Source of the DNA: Lepidostoma basale
Lineage: Eukaryota; Arthropoda; Insecta; Trichoptera; Lepidostomatidae
Reading direction: 5' to 3'
DNA length: 64,000 nt
Assembly: GCA_022606425.2 (NCBI GenBank)
Contig: JAHDVF020000211.1
Location: forward strand, 3,410,001 to 3,474,000
A model generated the notes under the pieces. It saw nothing but the letters and a program-made list of their open reading frames with translations. It ran no database searches and was not told the origin of the DNA. Positions 30,712 through 40,867 of this stretch are shown here, in pieces. Each line of letters starts with the position of its first letter. Positions within the stretch are counted from its first letter, which is position 1. The translations under genes and the position numbers were made by a program.

Positions 30712-31145
30712 CTAACTAACTAACCATCACGCCGTCTCATCGAAGGGGTAGGCAGAAATAATGGACTGCCACACTTATCTTTCCAGACATATTTCTCTCG
30801 ATTCCTTAACATTCATACATCGTGTCATGCACGCGCGTCGATTTCTCTGACTCCTCACGTGGCCGACATTCAATATTTGATTGTGCCACTTTTCCTCGGA
30901 CTTCCTCTATTTCTAGATCCATTTACATCGTTAACATATACGTTTTTATTGATGGTTGAGGTATTATAATAGTTTTGTAAAACTCCATATTAATTACGAT
31001 CAACAATCGTCTTTACTATTATTAATTAATATATATTTTTTACCATTCTTTCTTCATTCATTCTTTCCATATTTCCAAACCATCTTAATGATCCTTTCAT
31101 TATTTTGTTCATAACACCATCGTTCGCACCGCATTCACTTCTTAT
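30712..31145 (-). mobile_element. RTE-alpha LINE 3' part with small insert
   Basis: Reversed tail AACTAACTAACCATCACG, then antisense of the C-terminal codons up to about 30945. The LINE resumes at about 31030 and continues to upstream codons at 31145. The 75-85 bp in between resemble the P3 terminal block (GTTTTGTAAAACTCCATATT). Confidence 0.75.
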
Positions 31146-31432
31146 ATTTTCGTTATGAACTAAATAAAGGAAGGAATGAATGAATAAAGAATGGTTAAAA
31201 AGTATATCCTAACGATGTAAATGGAACTAGAAAAAGAGGAAGACCGAGCAAAACGTGGTGTGATAAAATATAACAAATAAAGAATGTCGGCCACTTGAGG
31301 AGTCTGAGAAATCGACGCGCGTGCATGACACGATGTATGAATGTTGAGGAATCGAGTGTGGAGTCGATCAAAAGTGTGGCAGTCCATTATTTCTGCCTAC
31401 CTCTTTGGAGAGACGACGTGATTTATGTAGGG
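31146..31432 (+). mobile_element. RTE-alpha LINE 3' end, head-to-head with previous
   Basis: Starts at GAAGGAATGAATG, passes RGRPSKTWCDKI-like codons and SRRNR and ends at GACGACGTGATTTATG. The GTTAG tail is lost. Confidence 0.75.
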
Positions 31433-32099
31433 GAGTAACATAATCATTTCGAACATGAGGAACGAAAATAAATTTAATGTTTTCGTAATTTTTAATGGCG
31501 TAAATTTTTTTATTTCATATGAAAAGTGCCGTATATGTATAAAATTACTTATTGTTAATATCTTTTTTATTTTAGTTAAATTCACATCAAAAAATATATG
31601 CCTTTAATTAGGTAATGCTTGTTCGCCGCAAGGTGCTCCGTTATTTATAGAGCTCTTTTTATTTTTGGTGCGAAATATTTTTAGGTTTTGTTATTGCCAT
31701 TCATTTACCCGCCCTGTTTATTTTTAGTCCTTTTTGCGTCTTTTTTTAGATGACCATGACTTGACTTGGGGTGTATTTTAATTTACAATTATATTTGTTT
31801 TGGTTTAACGCATCGATATTCTTTGGAATATTTTTCTCATTTTTAACATTAATTTGAAATTATGACTTTATTACATTGCTGTTTTTATACAAAATATTTT
31901 GTTTGATATATTGTTACTGGAACACAATATAAAACTAAATAGTAAAAATATTTATAAAAACTAATTTGATATTTTCCTAGTAAGGTAAAACATATCACTC
32001 TCATAAAATATAATAAAACGTGTAGAAAAAACATGTTTTCAACAACTTTATATGCTAAAATAATATTGTTTTTTTCCATTTTGGGTATAGCGTGTAACT
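31433..32099. other. No recognisable gene; P3 remnant at 31980-32040
   Basis: AT-rich. AACATATCACTCTCATAAAA and AACGTGTAGAAAAAACATG are P3 pieces. Confidence 0.4.
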
Positions 32100-32285
32100 T
32101 GTCCTTATTTTCCTTCTTTGACAGACGTTTCGAAGATTGTTGCAGTTACAAATTTCAGTGTAGTTATAACTACCCTGAAATTTAAGTTATAACTACCCTG
32201 AAGATGGAGACTTCGACGATCTCCAAAACGTTGGTCGGTAAGGATAAGTTACACGGATATATCTAAATACCCAAGAAACATGACA
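32100..32285. repeat. P5 inverted-repeat element
   Basis: The left half has GACAGACGTTTCGAAGATTG; the right half has CCTGAAGATGGAGACTTCG and AACGTTGGTCGGTAAGG. The centre TAGTTATAACTACCCTGAAA is duplicated (near 32161 and 32184). Confidence 0.7.
32194..32240 (+). ncRNA. Hammerhead-like ribozyme motif (P5)
   Basis: The order is TACC, CTGAAGA, T, stem II GGAGA/TCTCC, AAAA (GAAA in the copy at 38275), CGTTG, GTC, GGTA. TACC and GGTA can pair as a 4-bp stem I. ACGTTGGT gives a 2-bp stem III with a 4-base loop. One core base is mutated here, so this copy should be inactive. Confidence 0.4.
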
Positions 32286-32329
32286 ACCCACGACAAACAA
32301 TATAAACGCAATTGTATGTTTTGCAATTG

Positions 32330-32800
32330 TAATTGTATGTATCAAAGCGTTTCCTCGGAGGGCTAGGCAGAGATTATAGACCGCTATACTGCTCTGTCCT
32401 GACATATTTCTCTAGATTCCTCTACATTCAACACTGTTACATGCACGCTCGCCGATTCTTTCAACCATGAATGTTCCCGCCTTTAAGTATTTGATTGATT
32501 AGGTCATGCCACGCTTTCCTTGGTCTTCCACGGCTCTTATTCCACTCGCACTGCTTGTATACAACATTTTAACTATTCTTCTCTCACCATATGTCCAAAC
32601 CATCTCAGGGATACTTTTTTAATTTTACTTATTATGTAATCATCTGACTTACATTTCTTCCTCATATCGTCGTTCGGTATTCTATCATGTATCGTTTTCC
32701 CGCACATTCTTCACAGTCACGGCACTAATTTTCACAATTTTTGACCAGTTCCAAGCTTCATTTCGATACGTAAGTGCCATATCGCCATATTTGCTTTAGT
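32330..32800 (-). mobile_element. RTE-alpha LINE 3' part, diverged
   Basis: Antisense of ILSAYP-like codons, SRRI, NQSNT, the HVRRE-like segment, DRIPNDDMRKKC and LETGQKL-like codons can be followed to about 32800. It is the second longest family copy but is more diverged. Confidence 0.7.
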
Positions 32801-33417
32801 GGATATATTTCTATATTTGTGTTTTGAAATTGTATTATGTGAGTGTGTAACAAAGTTTCTAGTTCGTCTGATGGGCCGCTCTGCTCTTGGCATGGCCATG
32901 TTCCCGTACACGTGTCACAATGTTTTGATCACGCGGGCCGAGACACGGTGATTATTATATCCGCCGTAATCGACACGTGGAGCGCTACCATCCACTCTCT
33001 TCTCCGCGCGAACGCCAGTAATACGATACTGCGTAATACATGGCATTATCACTGTGGCGACTCCGCGATTTCATTGCGTTGTCATTTTTGATAACAAATA
33101 TTTGCCGTGACCGAGGAATTGGAAATATTCCGACACATTCTTGCATGGCAACTGGGTTTTGTCGCTAGTCATAGTTACAGTAATATCACGCATAGAACTA
33201 CGTACGAACACATACAATGTATGTTTATTCAGTCGACTACGTAATTTTAACAACGCGTTAGAAAATTACCTGTATTAATTTTTAGTAAAAATAAATATTT
33301 TCTATTTTGGGAATATGATTAATTGATATTAACCACATTCCTATGCCTTCTTATTTTAAGTGTTAAAATTTATAATCACAATTTTTTTCTTCTTCTATTT
33401 TCGCCATACTTTGTATT
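32801..33417. other. No recognisable gene
   Basis: A balanced segment at 32860-33090 has an 82-codon plus-strand frame without any known motif. The rest is AT-rich. Confidence 0.4.
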
Positions 33418-33590
33418 GTAGATGTTTTATATTATTCTTTTTTATGTACTTTGTATACAACACTAATTAAAAAATAAAAATTAAATATCAGACATGTTTC
33501 GGACAACTCGGTCCTTCCTCAATGATATTATAAAGTTATTTAATGTTAGTGTTGTATACAAAGTACATAAAAAAGAAAAATACAAATAAT
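33418..33590. repeat. P7 inverted-repeat element
   Basis: Arms of about 45 bp (33421-33468 and 33541-33588) share TTTTATGTACTTTGTATACA and its complement. The hammerhead-like core is in the loop on the minus strand. Confidence 0.75.
33484..33529 (-). ncRNA. Hammerhead-like ribozyme motif (P7)
   Basis: Read on the minus strand: AATATCA, TTGAGGA, A, stem II GGAC/GTCC, GAAA, CATGTC, TGATATT. The outer 7-mers AATATCA and TGATATT are exact complements and flank the core exactly where hammerhead stem I belongs. The first core base is T instead of C, and one A is extra before stem II. Confidence 0.45.
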
Positions 33591-33597
33591 TTTTTTT

Positions 33598-33830
33598 ATT
33601 ATTTCACTTTTTGAGAATGTCGCGACAGCTGTTTCGCCAACCGATATTGGCATCATGACAACAACTGATGTTTGTTACACCTGATGATGCCCACATCGGT
33701 TGGCGAAACAGCTGTCGTGGCATTCTCAAAAAGTGAAATAATAAAAATTGTGATATTATAATAGTGTTATAAATTTTAACATATAATGTTGTAGTATCAT
33801 AGTGTTTCGGCCAAAACAATGAACTTTTTT
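33598..33830. repeat. P2 inverted-repeat element, complete
   Basis: The arms contain CACTTTTTGAGAATGTCGCG and its complement, with the CAGCTGTTTCGCCAACCG core on both. The loop is about 25 bp. The right side extends to GTGTTTCGGCCAAAACAATG, the family's outer end. Confidence 0.85.
33678..33719 (+). ncRNA. Hammerhead-like ribozyme motif (P2)
   Basis: The order is CAC, CTGATGA (canonical), T, stem II GCCCAC/GTTGGC, GAAA, CAGCTG, TC, GTG. Stem I is only 3 bp (CAC/GTG). Stem III is the self-complementary ACAGCTGT. Again one extra T precedes stem II. Confidence 0.4.
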
Positions 33831-33919
33831 TTCTAATATGTTCTTTAAGTTAATCAATTACAAATCATTTGTTTCTATTGTACCGGAGTCGTTGTGGAAC
33901 TTTATAGCGATTTCAAAAA

Positions 33920-34065
33920 CTGAAGGGTGGCATATTTAGGGTGAAGTTTGATCTACACTATATTATTAAATCACTTAGCATCTTTACGCAGTTATTGTTC
34001 TTTATGTTTAACACCAATTAGGATCAAAAACACACTTTTGATACTTGGTACCTTTTCGAAACATT
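33920..34065 (+). repeat. Repeat family U copy
   Basis: GTGGCATATTTAGGGTGAAG and AAACACACTTTTGATACTTG recur in altered form at 41265-41400. Identity unknown. Confidence 0.45.
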
Positions 34066-34640
34066 GTATTGTTTTTTTTGTATTCTTCGTTAGTTTTCTT
34101 CTTTTTTTTCTTTTTTAAATATATATTTAAAAACGATAAATAAAATTAAATGAATTAGTTTAAACTACTTATTATTAATTCACTTTATATGCGTAGTTTT
34201 ACAAACTCACTTGATATAGCAACTTTTCTTTTTTGTCTAGTGCAACTCTTTAGTTTTCTTTCGTAGTTGTTTCTCATTTGTGTTTATAAGCTTTTCAATT
34301 GGTTGTAATTTGTCGCGCAATTTGTTCGATCAGATGTGATCGTTTCTCCGCATCATTCCCCGGTCCATTCCGTGGGTGGGTGCGATCGGTTTTTCACTCT
34401 TGTTCTTCAAATTATCATTGAGAGGTTACTGCGGTTAATAACCCACATATTATTATCTGTACTCTCTTCTGACTAACTCGTATAGTATATTTATCGCGTA
34501 AAATTACGCACAATTCATTGATCATAATTTACTATTAAAAACTTGTTAATTTTAGCTACTTTCAGTACTCAATATGCACATTTATTTTCACAAGAATGTC
34601 AAACTATTTAATTTATTCATTTAAATATTTCCAAACTCCA
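34066..34640. other. AT-rich stretch, no gene seen
   Basis: T-rich, with a small balanced patch at 34315-34400. Nothing recognised. Confidence 0.4.
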
Positions 34641-34647
34641 ACAAATA

Positions 34648-35100
34648 ATGATTAAATGTTATATATGGTCTGTTCTACTAGGCTGTGAAACCTGGACTCT
34701 GAAAGTGTATGTAATGAACCGGTTGGAAGCATTCGAGATGTGGATATACCGCAGAATGCTCAGTATACCATGGACCAATAAAGTCCGTAATGCAGACGTA
34801 CTACAGAGAGCCAGAGCCAATAGAGAGCTGTTGTCGAGTGTGAAAATTAGAAAGGTCTCATATTTGGGGTCATGTGCTAAGGGGAGAAAAATACCATCTC
34901 CTTCGACTGTTATTAATGGGTAAAGTGGAGGGACGTCTGGGAGTTGGTAGAAGGCAGCTGTCCTGGCTGCGGAACATCAAAGAGTGGACAGGAATAACAA
35001 GAGTTCCGAACCTGTTCCAAGTGGTGCAGGATAGAGATGCCTTTGCTGTAGTGATCGCCAACGTTGGGGGGACCTGACACGGAACCGAAAGAAGAATATC
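34648..35100 (+). pseudogene. Non-LTR reverse-transcriptase C-terminus (type gamma)
   Basis: The frame reads GCETWTLKVYVMNRLEAFEM, YRRMLSIPWTNKVRNADVL and LLSSVKIRKVSYLGS. After a frameshift it continues GEKYHLLRLLLMGKVEGR, GRRQLSWLRNIKEWTG and DRDAFAVVIANVGGT, then stops. These are post-thumb motifs of RTE-class LINEs. Other copies are at 57025-57490 (minus) and 58605-58860 (plus). The 3' end is close to GAAAGAAGAA. Confidence 0.8.
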
Positions 35101-35269
35101 CAAAACATTACAGTATTATTATTTTTCCAATACACTTAAGATACAATTTAGGGATTTATAATAATAGTTTATACGTAATAAAATAATAAAAAGAGCGAAA
35201 AATGTGAGATACTTGACTAATTAATAAATTTGAATATACAATTATAATAAAGACAGTGCTTCCCTCAGG
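35101..35269. other. No recognisable feature
   Basis: AT-rich spacer. Confidence 0.4.
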
Positions 35270-35430
35270 TGAGCTATACTGTCACAAAATACGTCAATAT
35301 CCGAGGTGACACGATTTAGCAAAGATATTGCTCTACCTACCGGCATAGCCATTGGCAGGTTGGTTCTGCATCGTCGGAGATAAAACAATCTATGGCCCCT
35401 TCATCGAAGATCAGGGACGAAATGATCTAT
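35270..35430 (-). mobile_element. CR1/jockey-like LINE C-terminus
   Basis: The minus strand reads CRTNLPMAMPVGRAISLLNR, then VTSDIDVFCDSIAHLREAL and a stop. It is a diverged member (CDSIAHL instead of HISESTF) with an intact frame over this segment. Confidence 0.65.
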
Positions 35431-35889
35431 CACTCAGGATTTCTGAGTTGTGTATACAACCGTCTCTCAGTCGAAATAAGTAATTGTGGATAATAAAAAA
35501 AAACAGGCGTCGAAGATCTGAGAACTTACTAATTAACCGTCATGGCGTAGCCACACCAAGGGGGTAGATTTGCAGAGGGGTAAGAGAACATCCTTCACCC
35601 CAATTAAAATCATACCGAATTAGTTTTAATGGCTAGTAAACCCTTTAATATGCCTTTCTATAATTGTAGATAGGAATATGGTACATAAATAATAGAAATC
35701 CTAGGATTTGGATCTTCAATTAATTTACCCTCGTAATTTTAATATGTAATCATATAATATGTTGTTGTTTCTATCTCAATATTAACATAACTTTTTACTT
35801 CTCTTAATACCACTTTGAGTTTGGATAAATATATTCTTAAAGCCTCCCACTTCAATTGTATAGGTTTAATGTTCTCTATTTCATGTTTC
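35431..35889. other. No recognisable feature
   Basis: AT-rich; nothing supported. Confidence 0.4.
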
Positions 35890-36130
35890 ATAAGTTTTTA
35901 TCACCGTAAACGGAACAAGAAACAGAGGAAGACCGAAGAAAACGTGGTACGGTCAAATCAGTAAAATATTAAATGTCGGCCACGCGAGGAGTCGGAAAAA
36001 ACGACGTGCGTGCATGACACGATTAATGAATCTTGTGGAAACTATAGAAGTATGTCGAGAAGGAAGAGTGTGGTGGTGCATTCTTTCTGCCCACCCCATC
36101 GCGGAGACGGCGTGATGGTTAGTTAGTTAT
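35890..36130 (+). mobile_element. RTE-alpha LINE 3' end
   Basis: Begins near ACGGAACAAGAAACAGAGG (NGTRNRGRPKKTW codons), passes HARSRKKRRACM and ends GGCGTGATGGTTAGTTAG. 5'-truncated. Confidence 0.85.
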
Positions 36131-36324
36131 TTAGTTACATCATTTGAATTCGTTTTGTGCAATTTTTTAAATGTTTTTTTATTATTATTATCTATTTATT
36201 TAATTTCTTATACACAAATAAGACATAACAAACGAAAATCATTTAAACAAAAATGCAATATCGATATAAAACTAAGAGATAATATTAGTACTGTTTATTT
36301 TTAAAATACTTTTATAATATCACA
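36131..36324. other. No recognisable feature
   Basis: AT-rich spacer with an ATT run. Confidence 0.4.
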
Positions 36325-36880
36325 ATTTCTTTTTATTCCCTGAGAGTGTCGCGACAGCTGTTTCGCCAACCGATGTTGTCATCATCAGGTGTTACAATAA
36401 ACTGAGTTTATTGTATTTATTTTTATAAAGTTATGTATGTAAAATAATAATAATAATATGCTAAATTTTAAAGCGCCGTTTTTGTGATGTAATCACCTCA
36501 AGGGCGCATTAAGACGTGTTTTAAATCTAAAAATCTAAATGTGACCGCTTAAAAAGCGATCGGTTAAAAAGTATAGTAGAACAAAGTATAAATGTTTAAG
36601 TTGGGTATGAAATATGAAAAAGATGGGTTTTCAATTTAGATCTGATATCTGTCGGATCATTTATGCATCTGAGGTGTGAAGGGAGATTGTTCCAAGCTGA
36701 TGGACCGGCTACCGCGAACGCTCGATCCCCGAACCAGATGATGCCAACATCGGTTGGCGAAATAGCTGTCGCGACACTCTCGGTGAATAAAAAGAAATTG
36801 TGATATTATAACAGTGTTTTAAATTTTAACAGTAATAATGATGATCGTAGTGTTTCGGCCAAAACAATGGACTAGATAAT
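36325..36880. repeat. P2 inverted pair split by a CR1/L2 LINE
   Basis: The left half (36325-36405, minus core) and right half (36733-36880, plus core CCAGATGATGCC and GGCGAAATAGCTGTC) are the two arms of a P2 element. The loop is occupied by a LINE fragment. The right half runs to the GTGTTTCGGCCAAAACAATG outer end. Confidence 0.75.
36410..36732 (-). mobile_element. CR1/L2 LINE 3' end
   Basis: The minus strand reads FGDRAFAVAGPSAWNNLPSH, LRCINDPTDIRSKLK and THLFHISYPT before a stop, the classic C-terminal signature of CR1/L2-class LINE polymerases. The 3' end is an ATT microsatellite followed by AT-rich sequence. Confidence 0.8.
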
Positions 36881-36894
36881 ATTCGTGTATTTCG

Positions 36895-36975
36895 GAAGGA
36901 TCCCAAATATGTCGACGTCAGTGATGCAGCACTCTTCACCATTTGTAATATTTTTTTTTATGAACACTGCCTCAC
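36895..36975 (-). mobile_element. CR1/jockey-like subfamily Q fragment
   Basis: CAAATATGTCGACGTCAGTG and ATGAACACTGCCTCACTGAC are antisense to the SLTDVDIFG and SVSEAVF codons of subfamily Q. Confidence 0.55.
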
Positions 36976-37019
36976 TGACACTAATAATGCCTAACTGACT
37001 CACTGTCTCACTGACACTA

Positions 37020-37265
37020 ATAATGCCTCTAATAATCCGGTGGGAAGATCAATCAGTCTGCTGAACAAGATTACCTCGGAGATCGACGTCTTTCATATTA
37101 GTGAAAGTACGTTCAGAAGAAAAATAATCTTAACTTTAGAGAGTATTTTGTCTTCCTAAAGTTGAACCATCTAGCATGCGTTACCGATTCTTTACCCTTT
37201 CTCAAATAGATGCCTTAAACTGGTATTATGTTTGTAATACCTTTTGAGTGAATAAATAAACTGAT
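37020..37265 (+). mobile_element. CR1/jockey-like LINE 3' end
   Basis: It starts in the PVGRSISLLN codons, passes EIDVFHISESTFRRK and continues through the non-coding CTTCCTAAAGTTGAACCATC to a GAATAAATAAACTGATAAAC tail. It gives the most complete 3' untranslated part of this family. Confidence 0.75.
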
Positions 37266-37439
37266 AAACTAAAAGTATCCAAATACGAGACGGTTAAATT
37301 CAACGTCCGAATTGCTCTTCTTACTCTTTAGGTTAATAAGATTGCTTATTATTATATTAGGTATAGGCTCCAGATTTCTCATCTGTCGTTCGATGATTTG
37401 TTTCGTAATACGAAATGCTATCTTCAATATTCTCTCGCC

Positions 37440-37700
37440 TAGGAACGTGTGGCGTTAGCGGCCGCACCGCCCGCCCTTCTACCCCACACACTAGCGCCGT
37501 GTCTCGTCTGCCGTACGTACATATACATATACCGTACTAGAGTCTGGTGTGCCGTCTCGCAGGAATCGGCAACGGGGCTCTGCGGCCTGAAAAGTTTACT
37601 GCAGTGGCCGCGGGGCGGCGGGGGGAGGGAGTAGACGGGGAAGGAAAATCAATGGGCGTGTGTCTCGGCCTACGGGAAGCGGCAACATGTTGGTCCGACG
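37440..37700. other. CpG-rich islet
   Basis: GC-rich segment with GCGGCCGCACCGCCCGCC and GCGGGGCGGCGGGGGG. Arginine/proline-rich frames on both strands reflect composition. Confidence 0.4.
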
Positions 37701-38184
37701 GCGACACGGTATAGTCGCTCGGTTGTTTATTGGCCACTTCTCGGTTACATATTTACGTCGCCTTGCTCCTGGCGGTTCTGGTAATTCGTAAAAATAATTA
37801 TGTTAATTGTAATCAAGTCAAATTGTATTATTATATTAGAGCGTTGTGTATTCCTGTTAGTATTCAGGTACAATCTTGGAACTTGTAAAAATAATCCACT
37901 CTTGTTTAATAACATTTCATTACAATAAGAATTAAAAAAACTACAATAGTTATTTTTTATTTATTTATTAAGGGTAACATACAGCGATCTCAATAACATA
38001 TATATAATAAAACATTTTGAATAATTAAAGTAAGGCCAATTACATGCTACCACAAATATAAAATGATAGTTAAAAATTAACAAATGACAGTGTGAAACGA
38101 GATTGAAGTTAAACTAAGACAAAATAAATAATTAATGAATGTTGTATCTATATATTTTCATTTAATTATTTTTTGTTTTTTTGG
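37701..38184. other. No recognisable feature
   Basis: Balanced at first, then AT-rich; nothing supported. Confidence 0.4.
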
Positions 38185-38345
38185 ATCTTGGGAAAATCCA
38201 TGTAAATTGTGTTTCTCGTCCGACGTTTCGGAAATCGTTGTAGTCTCTATCTTCAGGGTAGTTAGTCATTACTTCCCTGAAGATGGAAACTGCAACAATC
38301 ACCGAAACGTTGGTCGAGAAAGACAGGTTCACGAATTTTCCCAAT
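38185..38345. repeat. P5 inverted-repeat element
   Basis: CTTGGGAAAATCCATGTAAA and CGACGTTTCGGAAATCG face CACCGAAACGTTGGTCGAG and CACGAATTTTCCCAA. Frames of similar sequence appear on both strands only because of the palindrome. The plus core has CCTGAAGATGG and CCGAAACGTTGGTC. Confidence 0.75.
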
Positions 38346-38351
38346 CTCTTG

Positions 38352-38412
38352 AAAAAAAACCGGTTAATTGACCGTCGTAGTCTTGGTCCCTTGGAATGCC
38401 AATTATCCAGGT
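38352..38412 (-). mobile_element. pogo/Tc1-type terminus
   Basis: On the minus strand it starts ACAGTAAAACCTGGATAATT and continues about 60 bp. It is a different pogo subtype from the end at 29326. Confidence 0.55.
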
Positions 38413-38418
38413 TTTACT

Positions 38419-38640
38419 GTACGAGGTCTGTTCAAAAAGTATCGCGAATTTTGAATTTCCGCTGGCTCGTATATGAAGTAAAATTTTACTAACTTAGTCT
38501 ATACACAAGCGAGTCACCCTAAGCTATGTGTTCAAGCGTCATTTCAATAGTGTAGCACCGTTGGACTTTCTATATTAGTCATTGTTCGGGGAAATTATAG
38601 CATGATGTACGTCCATCTGACGCATGTATTATTTTCCACC
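38419..38640 (+). mobile_element. mariner 5' end
   Basis: ACGAGGTCTGTTCAAAAAGT follows a TA and is the typical terminus of irritans-type mariners. About 200 bp of untranslated-like sequence follows. No transposase frame is present. Confidence 0.6.
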
Positions 38641-39004
38641 CCCGTAAATATTCCGTAAATTTTTATAACACTAGTCCCGTACCCTCTCGCAGTCGAATAC
38701 TTTTCGTTTTTATCGCCTACTTATATCCGCTCTCGGCTCTCACGCTGAGTCGACCGTTGCTGCCTTCGCTATTCACACGTTAGAGTATTGTTCACTTTTA
38801 TGTTGTAGGCTTTTAAATACGTACAATTTTCTCTGACTAAATGGTTACGTAAACTCTTTACATAAAAAAAGAGTGATAATTAATCTGTGTCTCAACGAGT
38901 AATGTTTTTTTTTTTCTAATTGTTTTATTCTTTTATTTGCACACGTCGTTGGCTTTGAGTTACATATATGTACTATTCACAATATTGCATTTTTGATATT
39001 ATTA
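38641..39004. other. No recognisable feature
   Basis: Mixed then AT-rich sequence; nothing supported. Confidence 0.4.
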
Positions 39005-39320
39005 TTATAGTATTAGATAATCCATTGTTTTGGCGAAAACACTTTAATATTTCAACATTATTAACTATTTAATTGAAACATTGTTATATAATATCACAAT
39101 TGATTTAAATTCAAATGAAATCGTCGCGACAGCTGTTTCACTTACCAATGTTATCATCATCAGGTGTTACAATCGACTTAGAGACTCAGCGTGAGAGACG
39201 AATGCCAGTTGATTGTAACACCTGATGATGCAATTTTTGTTGGCGAAACAGCTGTCGCGACAATTTCAGATAAATTAAAATAATTGTGATATTATATAGC
39301 AGTGTTTCAATTAAACAGTT
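39005..39320. repeat. P2 inverted-repeat element, complete
   Basis: Both arms carry TCGCGACAGCTGTTTC or its complement and the ATATAATATCACAATTGATT block. The left outer end is GATAATCCATTGTTTTGGC. Loop about 40 bp. The right core has CCTGATGATGC and GTTGGCGAAACAGCTGTC. Confidence 0.8.
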
Positions 39321-39335
39321 AATTATGAGTATTTT

Positions 39336-39492
39336 TAAATGTCGGTCACGTGTGGAGTCGGAGAAATTGACGTGCGTACATAATACGATGTATGGATGTG
39401 TAGAAATCGAGAGAAGTATGTCAGGAAAGAACGGTGTGCCCGTCCTTTCTTTCTGCCTACTCCTTCGGGAGTAGGCGTGATGGTTAGTTAAT
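39336..39492 (+). mobile_element. RTE-alpha LINE 3' end
   Basis: Starts at the CRSRVESEKLTC-like codons and ends GGCGTGATGGTTAGTTAA. It directly follows the P2 element. Confidence 0.75.
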
Positions 39493-39669
39493 TATCTTTA
39501 TAGTCTAGGTCTAAAAATCTGTTTATAATATTATTATACAAGAAAAAATATAGATAGTGACACAGTTTTTATGTTTATCATTAGTAAAGCATTTTAAATG
39601 CGTTTTTTTTTTGTTTTTCATTCAAAGTTTATTTAGGAAATGGTTAGTCCTGCTAGTTGGGCAATACAC
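39493..39669. other. No recognisable feature
   Basis: AT-rich spacer. Confidence 0.4.
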
Positions 39670-39765
39670 GTGTAGCGATTAGTATGTCCGGATAGAAGAG
39701 TGTAGCTATCCATTCTCTACTCATCCTCCTGGTAACCAGTGCAATATCTAGCTAGTTACGGTATA
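39670..39765 (+). mobile_element. RTE-alpha LINE 3' end, decayed
   Basis: ATGTCCGGATAGAAGAGTGT and CATTCTCTACTCATCC are the last codons, followed by AGCTAGTTA. Many changes. Confidence 0.45.
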
Positions 39766-39781
39766 AGTATGCAATTTCAAT

Positions 39782-39912
39782 GAAAGGGTACATTTTCTAG
39801 AAGTTTTATGTTATATGGGAGTGATGTGACATTTGATACTGCCCCAATAAGACGAAACATACCACTCATATAATAATGAAACTTGTAGAAAACTGAGGTT
39901 GTCTTCATCTAC
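39782..39912. repeat. P3 inverted-repeat element, short loop
   Basis: TTTTCTAGAAGTTTTATG and ATATGGGAGTGATG face CATACCACTCATATAATAAT and TTGTAGAAAACTG. No clear GAAAC-GTC core remains (CGAAACATACC). Confidence 0.65.
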
Positions 39913-40019
39913 TATAGATACTTTTGTATGAAAAACTTTTTTTTAATGATATTTTATAGATATATAAAAACACTTATATTTGTTTTATTATAACGTCACT
40001 TCATTATTATTTTTTAAAC
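39913..40019. other. No recognisable feature
   Basis: AT-rich spacer. Confidence 0.4.
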
Positions 40020-40100
40020 TACCAACCGACTTAGAGCTGAACCTCTGTAAGTCAGAAGATCCAAGTCTTTAAGCGGAGCTTCATCAGCGTAACCAAACAA
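40020..40100 (-). repeat. Repeat family V fragment
   Basis: GAGCTGAACCTCTGTAAGTC and AGAAGATCCAAG are the reverse complement of the family V segment at 25555-25600. Confidence 0.45.
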
Positions 40101-40867
40101 ACTTAGCGTTGAAACCAAGTATTATTATAGGTGTGTATTCATTTATCAAGTTTCTAGATAGTTTTACGGGTACAATAATTAACCCATTGCCCGTTAAGAC
40201 TGACTTTAGTCAGATTTGATGAGTCGTGCGCATCAGGATATCGAGTGTATGTTTATTAATTCTTTTGTGTGTCGAGGAAGATACTCATATAATCAATGAT
40301 AGATAGAGTAACGTTTGTTAAACGACCAAGAGATATTATAGTATTTAATGCTTGAGCGTAATATTTACGCATTTGTAATCCAATGTGGATTTTCAACTCG
40401 CGAATAAATATTGTGGCGACGGGTTATAGAGAATAGACGTGAATGGACATGTGGCCGAAGAGGGCTTGAATTTCTTATCTACAATTTGAGCGGCAAATGC
40501 GTCTTTTGACTGACGCAAACATTTCACATTGAGGAGTGGCGAGTGTGCTGGGCACTATCCCACACCGTCCGCCCCCGAGGATGGCGCCTGAGGAGACCAT
40601 TCACCGCCGCTCAGCCAAGTCAAACATACGATTCAGGTCCGCTATCTAGTCTTTAATGTCCCTTATCGCCCTGGGCTATGGGGCTCGTGTCTCGTGTCTC
40701 CTTCCCACTACCGCGCTTCTTGGAACTGTAATGCTGACTTCACCCACGAGATTTATTCTGCACGGAAATGCCAATGCAGCCATTAATTGAAGCCTGGTTG
40801 TGACAAAGGTGGTTTGAAAATAAGCAAAATAGAGAACAATTGTTTATTGTTACATATGTCATGTACT
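40101..40867. other. No recognisable gene
   Basis: A TTAACCCATTGCCC string at 40191 resembles a piggyBac-type end without a partner. A balanced patch at 40430-40760 has no recognised frame. Confidence 0.4.

Noticed and set aside
38135..38371. Overlapping frames of similar sequence on both strands
   Set aside because: They mirror each other because the P5 element is a palindrome; no protein motif is present.
40191..40205. piggyBac terminus at TTAACCC
   Set aside because: No matching second end or transposase was found within a reasonable distance.
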